Below, one piece after another: positions 16,901-27,217 of a DNA stretch of 64,000 nucleotides. The notes beneath the pieces were generated by a model. That model worked only from the letters and a program-made list of their open reading frames with translations. It was not told where the DNA came from and made no database searches. Source of the stretch: Triplophysa rosa (lineage: Eukaryota; Chordata; Actinopteri; Cypriniformes; Nemacheilidae); NCBI RefSeq assembly GCF_024868665.1, contig NC_079906.1, forward strand, positions 13,888,807 to 13,952,806, read 5' to 3'. The translations under genes were made by a program, and so were the position numbers. Within the stretch, counting starts at the first letter, position 1. The number at the start of each line of letters is the position of its first letter.

Positions 16901-19900
16901 ATTTACAAAAATAATTCAAAGACAATTAATTAAACTATGAAAAAAATAAGAGACAATTTGTGATGTTTATAATTTATAATATTAGCTGGAACTTCTGCAT
17001 CTATCATGTCACTTCATGCCAGAAAATCATAAACACTTGCTAGGAAATTACGGAAAATTATTTCTTTCATAATTATAATGCAAGCAGTAAGTGTAATTTG
17101 GTGACAAACTTGAAATAGTCAAATTTCCTGTTTTCTTTGTTTAGTACCTCGGGTTTGTAAAATAAATAATAAAAACACATAAATGAACAAAAGACACAGT
17201 GAAATCATGCCACTGGTCTAGTAGAGTCAGTGACAGTGTAGTTCAATCATGTTGGGTCAAAATAAAGTCAGATTGGAAATGAGAGAGAGTACATGATGTA
17301 AATATTTTGGGGTGAACTATCCCTTTAACTGGCTTGGAAGTCTCACACCGGCCCCCAGATGATACTTGGTAACACTGCTTTTTTGCAAGGCGATTGCTCA
17401 AATGGCAGAGACGATGATGCAGCATGCTGAGCGTGTTGCTCATTACTAGTGTTTAAATGATGCGTACAGATGCTTTTGAATTGAACATCTCCCAGTGGAA
17501 TTTGAGTCAGCAAAAACCAGTGCGGTCCATGCGATATCAGCAGACCAGTTCTGGTTTAATGTTACTGTTGGTTTTGTGTTTTCAGATGATAGAGGGATGC
17601 TTGTGCTGAGGAAGACCGTGGACCTTGGCGTTACCATAAAGACAGTTGCCGAGGGGATCTACTCGTTTGGGATCGGCGGAGGTTTCCTGTTCGCCTCGGT
17701 TAGGACAAAAACAGGAAGTGTAATGCAGTCAGCAGAGGTGTGTAACCTGCTGTGACCATAAGAATTGTTACAGACCCCGTTTATGTCCGGTATTAAGTGT
17801 GCTAATTGTGTTTGTTTCATAGACTGTGATGCGTTCCATACATGTGTCGGTAGATAAAGGTGAAACATGGAACATGGCCCAACTTCCTCCTGTCAGTCAT
17901 GAGCAGTTTTACTCGATACTTGCGGCCAATGATGAAATGGTTTTCATGCATGTGGCTGAACCTGGAGGTCAGTGTTTTCTTTTTGCCTAATCATTTATTG
18001 TAACCATAATACTTGTTTACAGCAGCAAGTATGACAATGCAAAAGCAAGCAACAGGTTGTACTTCCTGTCTTTGTGGGCGACTTCCGTTTCTTCAGCTGC
18101 TTTGTAAATAACTAGAAAAAGTAGTGTTTAATGGTGTGAAATCTCACAATAACAGGATGTATGTAAGCATGATACTGTATGTGCACCAGAATGCTACATT
18201 ATTTTATTAGATTTAGCATAGAGAAATAAAGTTATTAGGCCATTTGAATGATGTAGTTTTTTTATGTGTAGCAAAAGAAACGTAATTTTACTTTAATTGT
18301 AAATTAATTACATTTATTGTCAAATTTATTTTAAAAAAGGTTCATTTTATTTTATAATTTATTATCAATTTATTATATTAAGATTTATTTTGTTGTATTT
18401 ATTATACATTCATTTTAAAAGATTCTTACAAGAAAGAAGACTGTTATGTTGATTGTTATGTTGATTATTTTGTTAGAATGCAGCCTGTCCGTAGTCTGCT
18501 CACTTGCTGTCGAGAGAAACTTGTGAAAAGGGATGTCTTGGCGAGAAAGCGAGAGATAGAACTTGTTTGAGAAAGAGAGTAGAGAGATAGGTCATTTACT
18601 GGTGTTTGGTATCAGTGGTTTTATTGTCCCATCTAAGAGCAATCCTTGGTGGGAACAAACCTACTTTAATTCAAAAGGCTGTAAAAGCGTTTACACTGTA
18701 AACTATCTGAGCTCTTCAAGTGATAATAATAATGTGCACTAACATATTGTGTAGCTGCAGCTTACTGTAGCTTTATAACATATTTTTAAAGAGCCTAAAT
18801 AACTGGAAATAGCCGACTGGACTGAAATTGTATTAAAAAGTATTGAAAAATGTCCAAGGAACACAGAAGTTTCTTCAAAGGCAGCATTTCAAAGTAACAG
18901 TGTTAAAGTAGTATTGCAAAGCGATCGTTATTGTATTATATGATGTAAATCAGAGAATGTGTCTCATTGAAACTGCATTATGTGTTTGTTTTTTTTCAGA
19001 CTCTGGGTTTGGCACCATTTATGTGTCAGATGACAGGGGCACTGTGTATTCCAAGTCTCTAGAACGCCATCTGTACACGACCCCAGGAGGCGAGACAGAC
19101 TTCACAAATGTCACTTCCCTCAGAGGAGTTTTCACTACTAGCGTGATGGCCGAGGGTACGACTACATCCTACACAAGACTTACTTAAAAGCACTTTAGTT
19201 CAACATTTTAGGCATACAGTAGATAGACTGAATATACTGTACTTGTTGAAAAGGACTACTTTGAAGGACCATTCACACCAAGATCGATAACTAAAAAAGA
19301 TGAACCATCAATGTCCACACCAACAAACAATAACGTGATATTTATTATGGGCGACCCCCTTTTATGCTTGAATGGATTTTGATATGCTGTCAATGTTTGT
19401 TGTTCATCATCTGGAAGAAAACGCACTGAAAGGGATCCCAAAGATATTGTTGCTCTGTATTAAATGTAACCATGAACATGACTTTCAAAGTTTGTAATTA
19501 CATATACTGTAATGTTAACAGATAAAAAAATGTAATATCTGTTTTGGTCAGAGCATGTGGCCGTGTGAACAGTGCTTCCGTCGACACGAGTTCAATTCCC
19601 GGCTCGTGGTCCTTTCCCGATGCTGCCCTCTCTCCTCCCCAACGCTTCCTGTCTGTCTATACTGTCCTATCAAAAATGGAAAAGCCAAAAATCTGTTTTG
19701 ACCTATATTTGTACATTACATTTTAAATATAAACTGTCCTTTAATGTAAAAAGAAAAGAAACTAAACGTAATAACAATTCTATACGATCAAAGACACTTT
19801 TTGCTCTGTCTCCCCTTGCTGTAGACGGCTCGGTGCAGACTGTAATATCATTTGATCAGGGAGGAGAATGGGTTCCTCTGAAGAAACCAGAGAACACAGA

Positions 19901-22526
19901 GTGCGATTCCACAGGCAAAGATACAGAAATGGTAAGGTTCACGTCAAAACCCTGTTCCAGTAGTAAAAGTCTGTTCCGGGGGCTCAATTGGTAGAGCAAG
20001 GGAACACATACTGCTAAAAAATTTTAGTCCTTGGATTATCTTTGTTGCTCATCTGTTATTGTCCTGTTCTCCCGCAGTGTAGTCTACACATTCATGCTTC
20101 ATACAGCATCTCCATGAACATGAAAGTTCCCATGCTGCCTCTAAGTGAACCCAATGCTGTGGGACTTGTTCTAGCTCATGGTAATGCACAGACACTAATA
20201 GGAACAATAAGAACATTTATACACATGCTGACATACCTTGAGGCAAAATAAAATGCTGTTCTGTCACATTAATTGTAAATTCCGGTCATTATGATGCAAA
20301 ACACCTTGATATGTTAATAATAAGTCATAAATAACACTGCTTAACATTATGAAACAACATGCCATTATAAAACATTCCTATTTCAGACTTTCAAACAATG
20401 ACCCGTCACACTCTTCTTTCTCAGGAAGTGTAGGCAGCGCAATTTCGATGATGACGCCTGATGTGTATGTGTCGGATGACGGCGGCTACACCTGGCTGAA
20501 AGCTCTGAAGGGTCCGCACCACTACGCCATCCTGGACTCAGGTGGTCTGCTGGTAGCTGTGCAGCACAACCCAGATATACCCATCTCTGAGATCAAGTAG
20601 GTGTCCTTATGCCTGTGTTACAAAGTTACACATCATCTTGGGTCAGACAAAAACATGTTTTTTGTGTCTCTCTCAGGTTTTCCACAGATGAGGGACAGTG
20701 CTGGTACACTTATAATTTCACCGAGAAGCCTATGTACTTCACTGGGCTGGCCTCGGAGCCTGGTGCCCGCTCGGTGAAAGTCAGTCTGTGGGGTTATGAA
20801 GATGCCATGATCAGCCACTGGGTATCTTACACCATTGATTTTCAGGACCTGCTGACACGGAACTGTGAGTGACCAGTTGTGACCAACTTCACAATATCAG
20901 AAGCATATTGCAGTTCACGTAATTCATCACGCCTCACTGTTTTTCTCTGCCTGTCTTTCAGGCGGCACCGGTGATTATGACGATTGGCTGGCACACTCTG
21001 ATGACATCAGTGACCCAGATGATGGTTGCATGCTGGGTTATAAGGAACGTTTTCGGCGCTTGAAAAAAGACTCGGTGTGTTGGATTGGCAGGGATTACAT
21101 GGTCACCAAAGAGCCCACGATATGCAGCTGCACGCTAGATGACTTCCTTTGGTAAGTGGTTATGGTTTTACTTCCTATTCCTACTTTCTTTTCCTATAAT
21201 TATGAAAACGACCTTTTAGTCTTATTAACTATTTTATTTCACCGTTTATTTTCGTAAACATAAACAGCTTTATTGTTGTATCTTATGTCTTGTAGTGACT
21301 TTGGATTCTACCGGAAAGAGAACAGCTCACTGTGTACTGAACAGGCTGATCTCAAAGGTCGTGATCTGGAGATCTGCATCCATGGGAAAGAGGAACAGCT
21401 ACAGACCCATGGGTAAAGACTTAATGTTGATTGCTCAATGTTTCTTGTGTATTAACGGCCGCATTGACAAAAGACAAACTGTTGTGCACAAAATAACAAA
21501 ATTTGATTATTTTTTGTGTTCAGTAATACATACAGTATAAACCATTTAGAGTCACATATGCCTTTTCAGGTGCTTTCATATAAAGCTACTAACCGAACAT
21601 TAAAGTATACATATTATTGTTTTTTTGTGTTCCTTCATAAGAGAAAGATCTTGCCCTTCTAAGCGCCACACTATGCTCGCATTGTATCTGATTGACAAAT
21701 GCCGTCCTCATGTACAAAAAAAGCATCTTAGTAAAGCCGTGTCTCTGTGAACAGCTATAGGAAGATTCCAGGTGATAAATGTGAGGGAGGGGAGCAACCA
21801 AAAAGAAACATGATCGACCTGAGCAAAAGATGCGTCAGCGATCTACTGGAACCTCAGCTCCTGGTGAGACCCTGCCGCATGTTATTAGTTATTACCTCTC
21901 TTTTGGACAGCCCTGGAAAGTGCTCTCTGTCTGTCAATCATATTGCACATTCAAGTTTTGGAGAGAGCGTTATGGTGTTGGCAAAATGTCCGAATTTAGC
22001 AGTAAGTCTTGCTGATATAAACAGCTTAAACCTTCTCTGATCATTCGGATGCACTTTTTGTCTCTGTCATCCACAGACAGATGAACCTACCTCACATTTG
22101 GGCCCTGTCATTGCAATTGTCATAGCCATCCTGCTGGTCACTGCAGTGTTTGGGGTTTTGTTTTTAAAGAAGTTCATCTGTGGTGGAAGGTAAGTGTGTT
22201 CTTCAGACGTTTAAGCTAATGTAAACATTCTGACTAACCGAACTCTTCTGCTATATTTTGCAGGTTCCTGGTGCACAGATACTCAGTTTTACAACATAAT
22301 GCGGCAGCCAACGGCATAGATGGAGTAGATGAACCACTGGACATAAATGTAACTGTAACACCTAACAATTTCCACGAAGACTCGGATGAGGTATTAAAGT
22401 CAATACAAGTATTGTTAAAATTTAACTGGTCTTGTTTTAAAAGGTTTTGAAACCCTTGTGGTTGAAGATGTGCATGTGAATGACCTCAAACTCGTGTATT
22501 CTGTTTGGTAGGACCTTCTGGAGTAA
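7941..22526 (+). CDS. sort1: sortilin (VPS10-domain sorting receptor)
   Basis: Coding exons: 7941-8192, 9382-9441, 9826-9899, 10027-10129, 10739-10900, 11113-11186, exons 7-9 (16379-16425, 17586-17737, 17823-17967; second copy 12622-12668, 13829-13980, 14066-14210), 19000-19155, 19825-19931, 20078-20180, 20425-20596, 20677-20864, 20962-21151, 21296-21412, 21755-21863, 22077-22189, 22264-22390, 22512-22526. One set of exons 7-9 gives 821 aa, near the human length. Sortilin carries hydrolases, neurotensin and proneurotrophins between Golgi, endosome and surface. Visible parts: signal peptide, short propeptide ending QKR-S64, beta-propeller with Asp-boxes ([48 protein letters not shown]), the ten-cysteine region, one membrane helix ([20 protein letters not shown]), and a tail with YSVL and the acidic dileucine DSDEDLLE. 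The block carrying exons 7-9 is present twice, probably an assembly duplication. Confidence 0.96.
10935..11078 (+). mobile_element. tRNA-derived SINE (HE1/DANA-like)
   Basis: In sort1 intron 5. A-box-like TAGCTTAGCTTGTAGAG is followed by B-box GGGTTCGATTTCC, then a degenerate core ending near ACAATAAATGCATTA. Confidence 0.65.
11709..15266 (+). repeat. sort1 duplicated block, copy A (exons 7-9, truncated exon 10)
   Basis: 3558 bp aligned without any indel to 15466-19023 (constant offset 3757). Carries exon 7 (12622-12668), exon 8 (13829-13980), exon 9 (14066-14210) and only the first 24 bases of exon 10 (15243-15266) before an N. I count 16 single-base differences from copy B, two of them coding: a silent one at 13950 and Asn-to-Ile at 14172. 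Confidence 0.93.
15267..15267. other. single N at a contig junction
   Basis: The only ambiguous base in the window. It falls inside exon 10 of sort1, exactly where copy A stops matching copy B, and is followed directly by an unrelated transposon fragment. This is what a scaffold join looks like. Confidence 0.9.
15268..15465. mobile_element. 3' half of a hAT MITE (CAGTGTTGGG family)
   Basis: Closely similar to 36141-36335, the right part of the complete element at 35824-36335, ending TTACCCAACACTG. It starts abruptly after the N, so the left half is missing. The base after it begins copy B at GTATGGAT, while copy A shows the matching uninterrupted site GTATGGGT at 11709. Copy B therefore seems to derive from an allele with this insertion. 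Confidence 0.85.
15466..19023 (+). repeat. sort1 duplicated block, copy B (exons 7-9, then full exon 10)
   Basis: Second copy of the 3558-bp block. Exons at 16379-16425, 17586-17737 and 17823-17967. It continues without a break into the complete exon 10 (19000-19155) and the rest of sort1, so this copy gives the coherent downstream gene. Its exon 9 keeps the Asn also seen in mammalian sortilin (AAND). Confidence 0.93.
19550..19692 (+). mobile_element. tRNA-related SINE
   Basis: B-box-like GAGTTCAATTCCC followed by a CT-rich tail (CCCTCTCTCCTCCCC) and CTGTCCTATCAAAAATGG, the layout of common teleost tRNA SINEs. In sort1 intron 10. Overlapping open frames here are spurious. Confidence 0.6.
19975..20012 (+). 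mobile_element. truncated SINE head
   Basis: GGGGGCTCAATTGGTAGAGC is an A-box region of a tRNA-derived SINE, followed by a short rest of the body (GGAACACATACTGCT). In sort1 intron 11. Confidence 0.45.
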
Positions 22527-24545
22527 AGCCGAGCATTAGAGTGAGCAGATGAAGCTACTTTTCATGTCATTCAGGCATCGTTCCTTTCTAAAGCACAAAC
22601 CAGCTGTCAGCTTTCTTAAACTTAATCTGTCAGATCATGTCATGCGCTTCCTGCTTTTCGACCAATGGGAGGGAACCTTGTTGCTTCTCCACCAATAGAA
22701 GGGGATTCTCCTGATTAGGACTTGTGAATGTAGCTGTAATAATACAGGTAAAATTATCTGATGTAGAGAAGCAGTGTTTAAAATGACTTGTGAATGTCTT
22801 CTTTCGTTTGATGTCGGGGGATTTTGGGCTTTGTTTAAAGTTCAGACTTTTGTTTGATGAGACTGTCAAAGGGGTACTTGTAAAATACTCTGTGTTGTTT
22901 TTTTTATGTACGTACAAATTCCCTTTCATCAGAGCTGTACATATAGTTCAATTTTACAGTGATATCAAATTTTCTGCAGCAGAGATTCATTAGAATTCAT
23001 TTAATGAAAGCAAGCATACGCTTATAGTCCCAGAGATATAAGATGTGAAATACTTTGTGTTACTGAACCCTGGCTGTGTTTATTACTAAAATGTGATTTT
23101 TAGTATGTTCGCTGCAAGTCATCAGGTGTTTTAATAAATAGAGCAATAAAGTGCAGAGAAATAGGCAATATATGTTAAATAAAAGGGAGAATATTCAAAC
23201 GTAAGATTTATGAAAATAATTTACCTGAAACTGTGCAACTGTGTAGCAATGTTATTTTTCATCCAGTGAGTTTGTGATAAAGACTGATTGTTATTTAGAC
23301 AATAACTGTAGAACATGGAGAGAATTTTACCATTACACTCCTTGTGGTAGTTTTGTAAATAAGCTTCTGGTCACACTACATACAAAGCAATTTAACAAGT
23401 TAGGCGAAGTTTTTTAATGACAGATCTTTTTAAGAACTAAGCGGTGACGCAAATGCATGTAAAAAATAGTGAAGTTGTAGCGTGTGTACAACCTTGCACA
23501 TTTTTCCCAGATCAGAAATAATGGTTTTTGTGCAACATGTTGTGTTGTTATTGGTTCTTGTTTTGACAGCAGGAAAGTCCTATGCTATCAAGGAGATGTG
23601 TGAAAGTTGCATATAGAAACACCTAAAAGCGGTTGCATAGCTAAACCATTAGTGGCAATAAATTTGCATCTGATAATTATTTTTATTTGTATGCAGCGAA
23701 CATCAGCCGAGCTGCACTTATCTAATGGTCCAAACTCAATTATGTAATTCAATTTTGAATATTCAAATGCAATAGTCTGACTTTACATAGGTACTTTCTG
23801 TTTGCATTGATGTTTGACATCTAATGCAGTGGGTGTGTATTTAAAACTCAGTACAACCATAATTTCATTTTATTTTAAGTCACATTTTAAACTTCTGAAG
23901 TATACGTTTTAATTATTTAATGTAAACGACACCAAAATGTCATATACTTAAGAGTAAGACAATCTTACAAAGCCTCTTGATTCTGAGTTTATTATAGTTT
24001 ATTTACTATGTAGGGGATATAAAAAAACACAGTGTATGATTTGATTCAAGTGCCTGGCATGGTTTGTGCCTTTCTACGAAACACAAAGCTCATCTTCAAT
24101 AATTCAAAAACAAGACAGATCTTATTTCCGAATGATTACCACCGTTGGTAAGATGAGCTTTTAACAAAGTTCATCAGCCGATGGTTCCAACTGTCCAAAA
24201 ATATCTTTATGTAAACATTTTGTAATTGTTAATATTTTTATACAACAAACATGCCCCAATATAGATTTAGGCATTACATTAATGACTTCATAATTCTCTT
24301 CAGATAAATGGCTAGGTTGCTGTACATGCTTGGGGTTATAATAATAATAATGACTGCAATGCAAATGAAAAGTTTAATGATTTTTATTGTGACTGTGATT
24401 TTATTTATGAGGGGTGTAACATTTTTCTTGCTGTGCAAAAATCAATGTACATACTGTATTAGTTACCTAGGCTCTGTACATATACAGCAATTCCAACTTG
24501 ATATCTGTAAATTTGGAACATAATTGTTTTATTGAAATAAACAGA
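22527..24545 (+). other. sort1 3' UTR
   Basis: About 2 kb of AT-rich sequence without exons after the sort1 stop. Poly(A) signals occur near 23133-23148 and at 24536-24541 (AATAAA); the latter lies just before ngrn ends from the other strand at 24641, so the two genes converge tail to tail. A TA microsatellite sits at 24602-24620. Confidence 0.65.
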
Positions 24546-24640
24546 TTCATCATGTTAATTTAGTTCTTTGTTTTATTTGACACAGAGTTTGTCTCCAGAG
24601 TTATATATATATATATATATAACCACTGACTGGCAACCAT

Positions 24641-25764
24641 TTAGATTCTATACAGGAAGTTGCCGTCACAATCAAAAAACTCTCGTCCTTTCTGTTCCAC
24701 TAAACTGGGCTTTTCCTGCACTGTTTGGGCGAACCGCTCCAGCTCTTCTTCTGTCAAAATAACCCCATCCCACTCCTCTTCCAACTTAATATCATCACCC
24801 GCATCTGTTTCAAAAGTCTTTTGCAAAGAGTCATGCAGGTCCTGTAAATTAGATGTCGCTTTTTGTACAGTTGAATGTCTAGATGTTACTATGGATATAG
24901 ATGGGATGTTGCCACCAGAGGGCATCAGTCCTGTCTCATCCTTTAATGGAAGCGCTCTGTTGCTTAGTGTTGCCAGGGCACCTGTGTTTCCTGGGGAGAG
25001 CATAGCTGGTGTTGTTCTGTCAGTCAGTGGTAACCTGGACTGTTCTGGTTTGCCATCCCTGAGAGACAGCTGGCCAGTAGTGGGCAACACTTTTGAGTCT
25101 TGGTTAAGTTTCCGCTCTGGGGTTGGTGTGAACTTCCCGCGAAGAACTCGGGAGATGACGTCAGAGTTTACAGAGAAAGCCTCTGCTAATCTCTGCAGAG
25201 TCCATTCCTCTGGGGATTCCTGCTTTAAATATCTGTTCAAAAAGACATGTGACTTTGGAAAATACGCATCATTAAATATGTAAAATATTTACTACTTTTT
25301 TGGAAAAGATGCATCATTAAATATGTAAAATATTTACTACTTATGTGACAATGATACCTTATCTGCTCAATGGCATCCCAGCTAAGTCTTCTCTCGGGTG
25401 CTCCAGGTTTATTCATTTGCCTCTTCATTTTGTGGAATTTGGCTGCTTTATGCCGTCTCCTCTCTTCACTGCACATGAAATAACATTAATGCGTGAAGAC
25501 CGTCACAGAAGCATTACTTTTGTGTTTCTGTACAGGGACTCACCTAATAATAGAAGTCAGCTTGGCTTCGACTACATCCATGTCATGGTCATCCTCAAAC
25601 ATGTCTTCATATTGTTTCTGTTTTGGATGCGAATCAGAACGCCTTTGAGACATCCACTCATATGCTTTTCGGCTGGCATGGCGACAAATCTGGCAGGCAG
25701 CAGGTCCTGGGAGACTTGCCAGTTTGCTGGCCAGCAAGTGGCCCATTCTCCAGGGTGTGACCAT
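24641..25764 (-). CDS. ngrn: neugrin (mitochondrial rRNA-associated protein)
   Basis: Three coding exons on the minus strand, 25764-25544, 25468-25358 and 25232-24641, with matching phases, give 307 aa (human about 291). Recognised by the conserved block KMKRQMNKPGAPERRLSWDA, the helix-turn-helix-like segment WTLQRLAEAFSVNSDVISRV and the C-terminal signature GREFFDCDGNFLYRI. Neugrin is known as a mitochondrial protein needed for 16S rRNA stability and intramitochondrial translation. The N-terminus (MVTPWRMGHLLASKL...) is basic with no acidic residue in the first 35, fitting a mitochondrial targeting sequence. The ATG is one base after a clear acceptor (exon start 25765), and an upstream non-coding exon ends at a GTGAGT donor (26255-26260). 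The long frame on the opposite strand over exon 3 is a shadow. Confidence 0.93.
25254..25342. repeat. 45-bp tandem duplication
   Basis: Two nearly identical copies of a unit containing GCATCATTAAATATGTAAAA (25266 onward and 25311 onward), in ngrn intron 2 between coding exons 2 and 3. Confidence 0.85.
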
Positions 25765-26260
25765 TCTGTACAGTGAGAATAAAAACAGTGATATTTGATT
25801 TAAGACAAAGACTGCTACATTTACAGGCTCCTGAATTCTTGGAAAGGTTCAAATACACACTGAGGTCACAAATCAAGGAAAATAACATTTGTGACATTTT
25901 AACTCATTTGTATCAGGTAAAATGTCTTTTTTACATATTTGGTTATGATGTCTTCAAAGCAAAATCATTTTCTTTTGTTTATTTTTAATCAAGTGTAATA
26001 AAATGTGTGAAATAAAAAACACTTTGAAATAGAAACATTTTCAATTGTGGTTTCATACATTTGGCCCTTGCTTGTCAATATTCATGTAATAAATGAATGT
26101 CCTCTAAAAAAACAAAACAAAGCTTTTGCTCAAGATGCCATGTAAGAACATGAAACTCCTTAGAATGACACCACAACAAAACACTTTTCGAAGCTCTAAA
26201 ACAGTATAAAACAACAACATAATATTCAAAAATTAATTCACGCATGTTATAAACACTCAC

Positions 26261-27198
26261 ATGTGTTTCTCGCTCGATCTTTCACGCCGGTGACATTAAA
26301 CAGGAAGTGCTGTATTTTACCACGCATGTGCAACCCCGCCTCCACCTTGAAAGAGTCCTTCGCCTTCTTCCGGCTCAGATCGTTTTTATTCGGAAAAACT
26401 CGGGCGTGTTCGCCGATCACATGCTTCAAGCCTGCCCCCTTTCTTCTCTGTGTGGCTCATTTTGCGCCATTTTGTCCGCAACACTGTGTTGATTGGGTTT
26501 TTGAGATCTGTAGTGGAGCCAATCAGAAGGGTACCGGACAACGGAGAAACGGTAAAGGGTTGCGCTTGCTCTGAGGGAAACGGTAGCTGACAACACGGAT
26601 TGGTTTGTCAGTGACCAACCAAATGACTAATTCCGCAAAATACAGAAATCAAATCGGTTAATACAACAGGGGGGCAGCGATAAGTAGACCTGTGCGAGAG
26701 TGATGTAGCCGACAGCGAAAACAAAGACATACCTGCCAGTGTTTGTGAAATAATGGCTGTGAAGTTACTTGTTTCAGTAGGAGCAGGTTTAATTTGACAC
26801 GCATGTATTTTATTTGCCAAGGTTTCACTCAGCTTGGAGGAAAATTGTTTGCCAAACCACACGGACTCGTTGACTGTGACACGCGGCCATATAATTTTGT
26901 AAATGCAAAATATGATATCTGCTAAATAATGTAACGATAGAGCCCTGATGCCTGGTGTGAATTTGCGGTTCAAATATCAGCTGTGCAGTTTGTAGTAACG
27001 TTATTACATTTGCCTAATGCTCAATGTAAGCTTTGCTAGCACTTGCAGTAAACACGCACTCGGCCTCAAGCCCAATACGGGAACCTTTGTGTGTGCAATG
27101 GTTGTCCTTGGATTTTTATTGTATAAATATCCACTAGGTGTGTTTGTACTTAATAGACAGTTTGTTAAAATTACTCATTGAAAAACGTTATTTTTCAG
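26261..27198. promoter_or_regulatory. divergent ngrn/nfya promoter and nfya 5' region
   Basis: The ngrn 5' UTR exon ends at 26261 and reads left; nfya reads right, with its first coding exon starting at 27199. Between them are a reverse CCAAT box (GATTGG, 26491-26496) and a forward one (CCAAT, 26519-26523), about 25 bp apart, and no TATA box. The layout fits one bidirectional TATA-less promoter. NF-Y binds CCAAT, so nfya may regulate itself and ngrn. From about 26620 to 27198 there is probably nfya intron 1; nothing else was recognised. Confidence 0.55.
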
Positions 27199-27217
27199 AT
27201 TAGGTGAGGAGGGAAAG

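Noticed and set aside
19572..19994. 140-codon frame in sort1 introns 10-11
   Set aside because: Starts in a SINE and only overlaps sort1 exon 11 by chance of frame.
24660..25283. 207-codon plus-strand frame opposite ngrn
   Set aside because: Antisense shadow of ngrn exon 3; the minus frame carries the conserved neugrin sequence and has proper splice sites.
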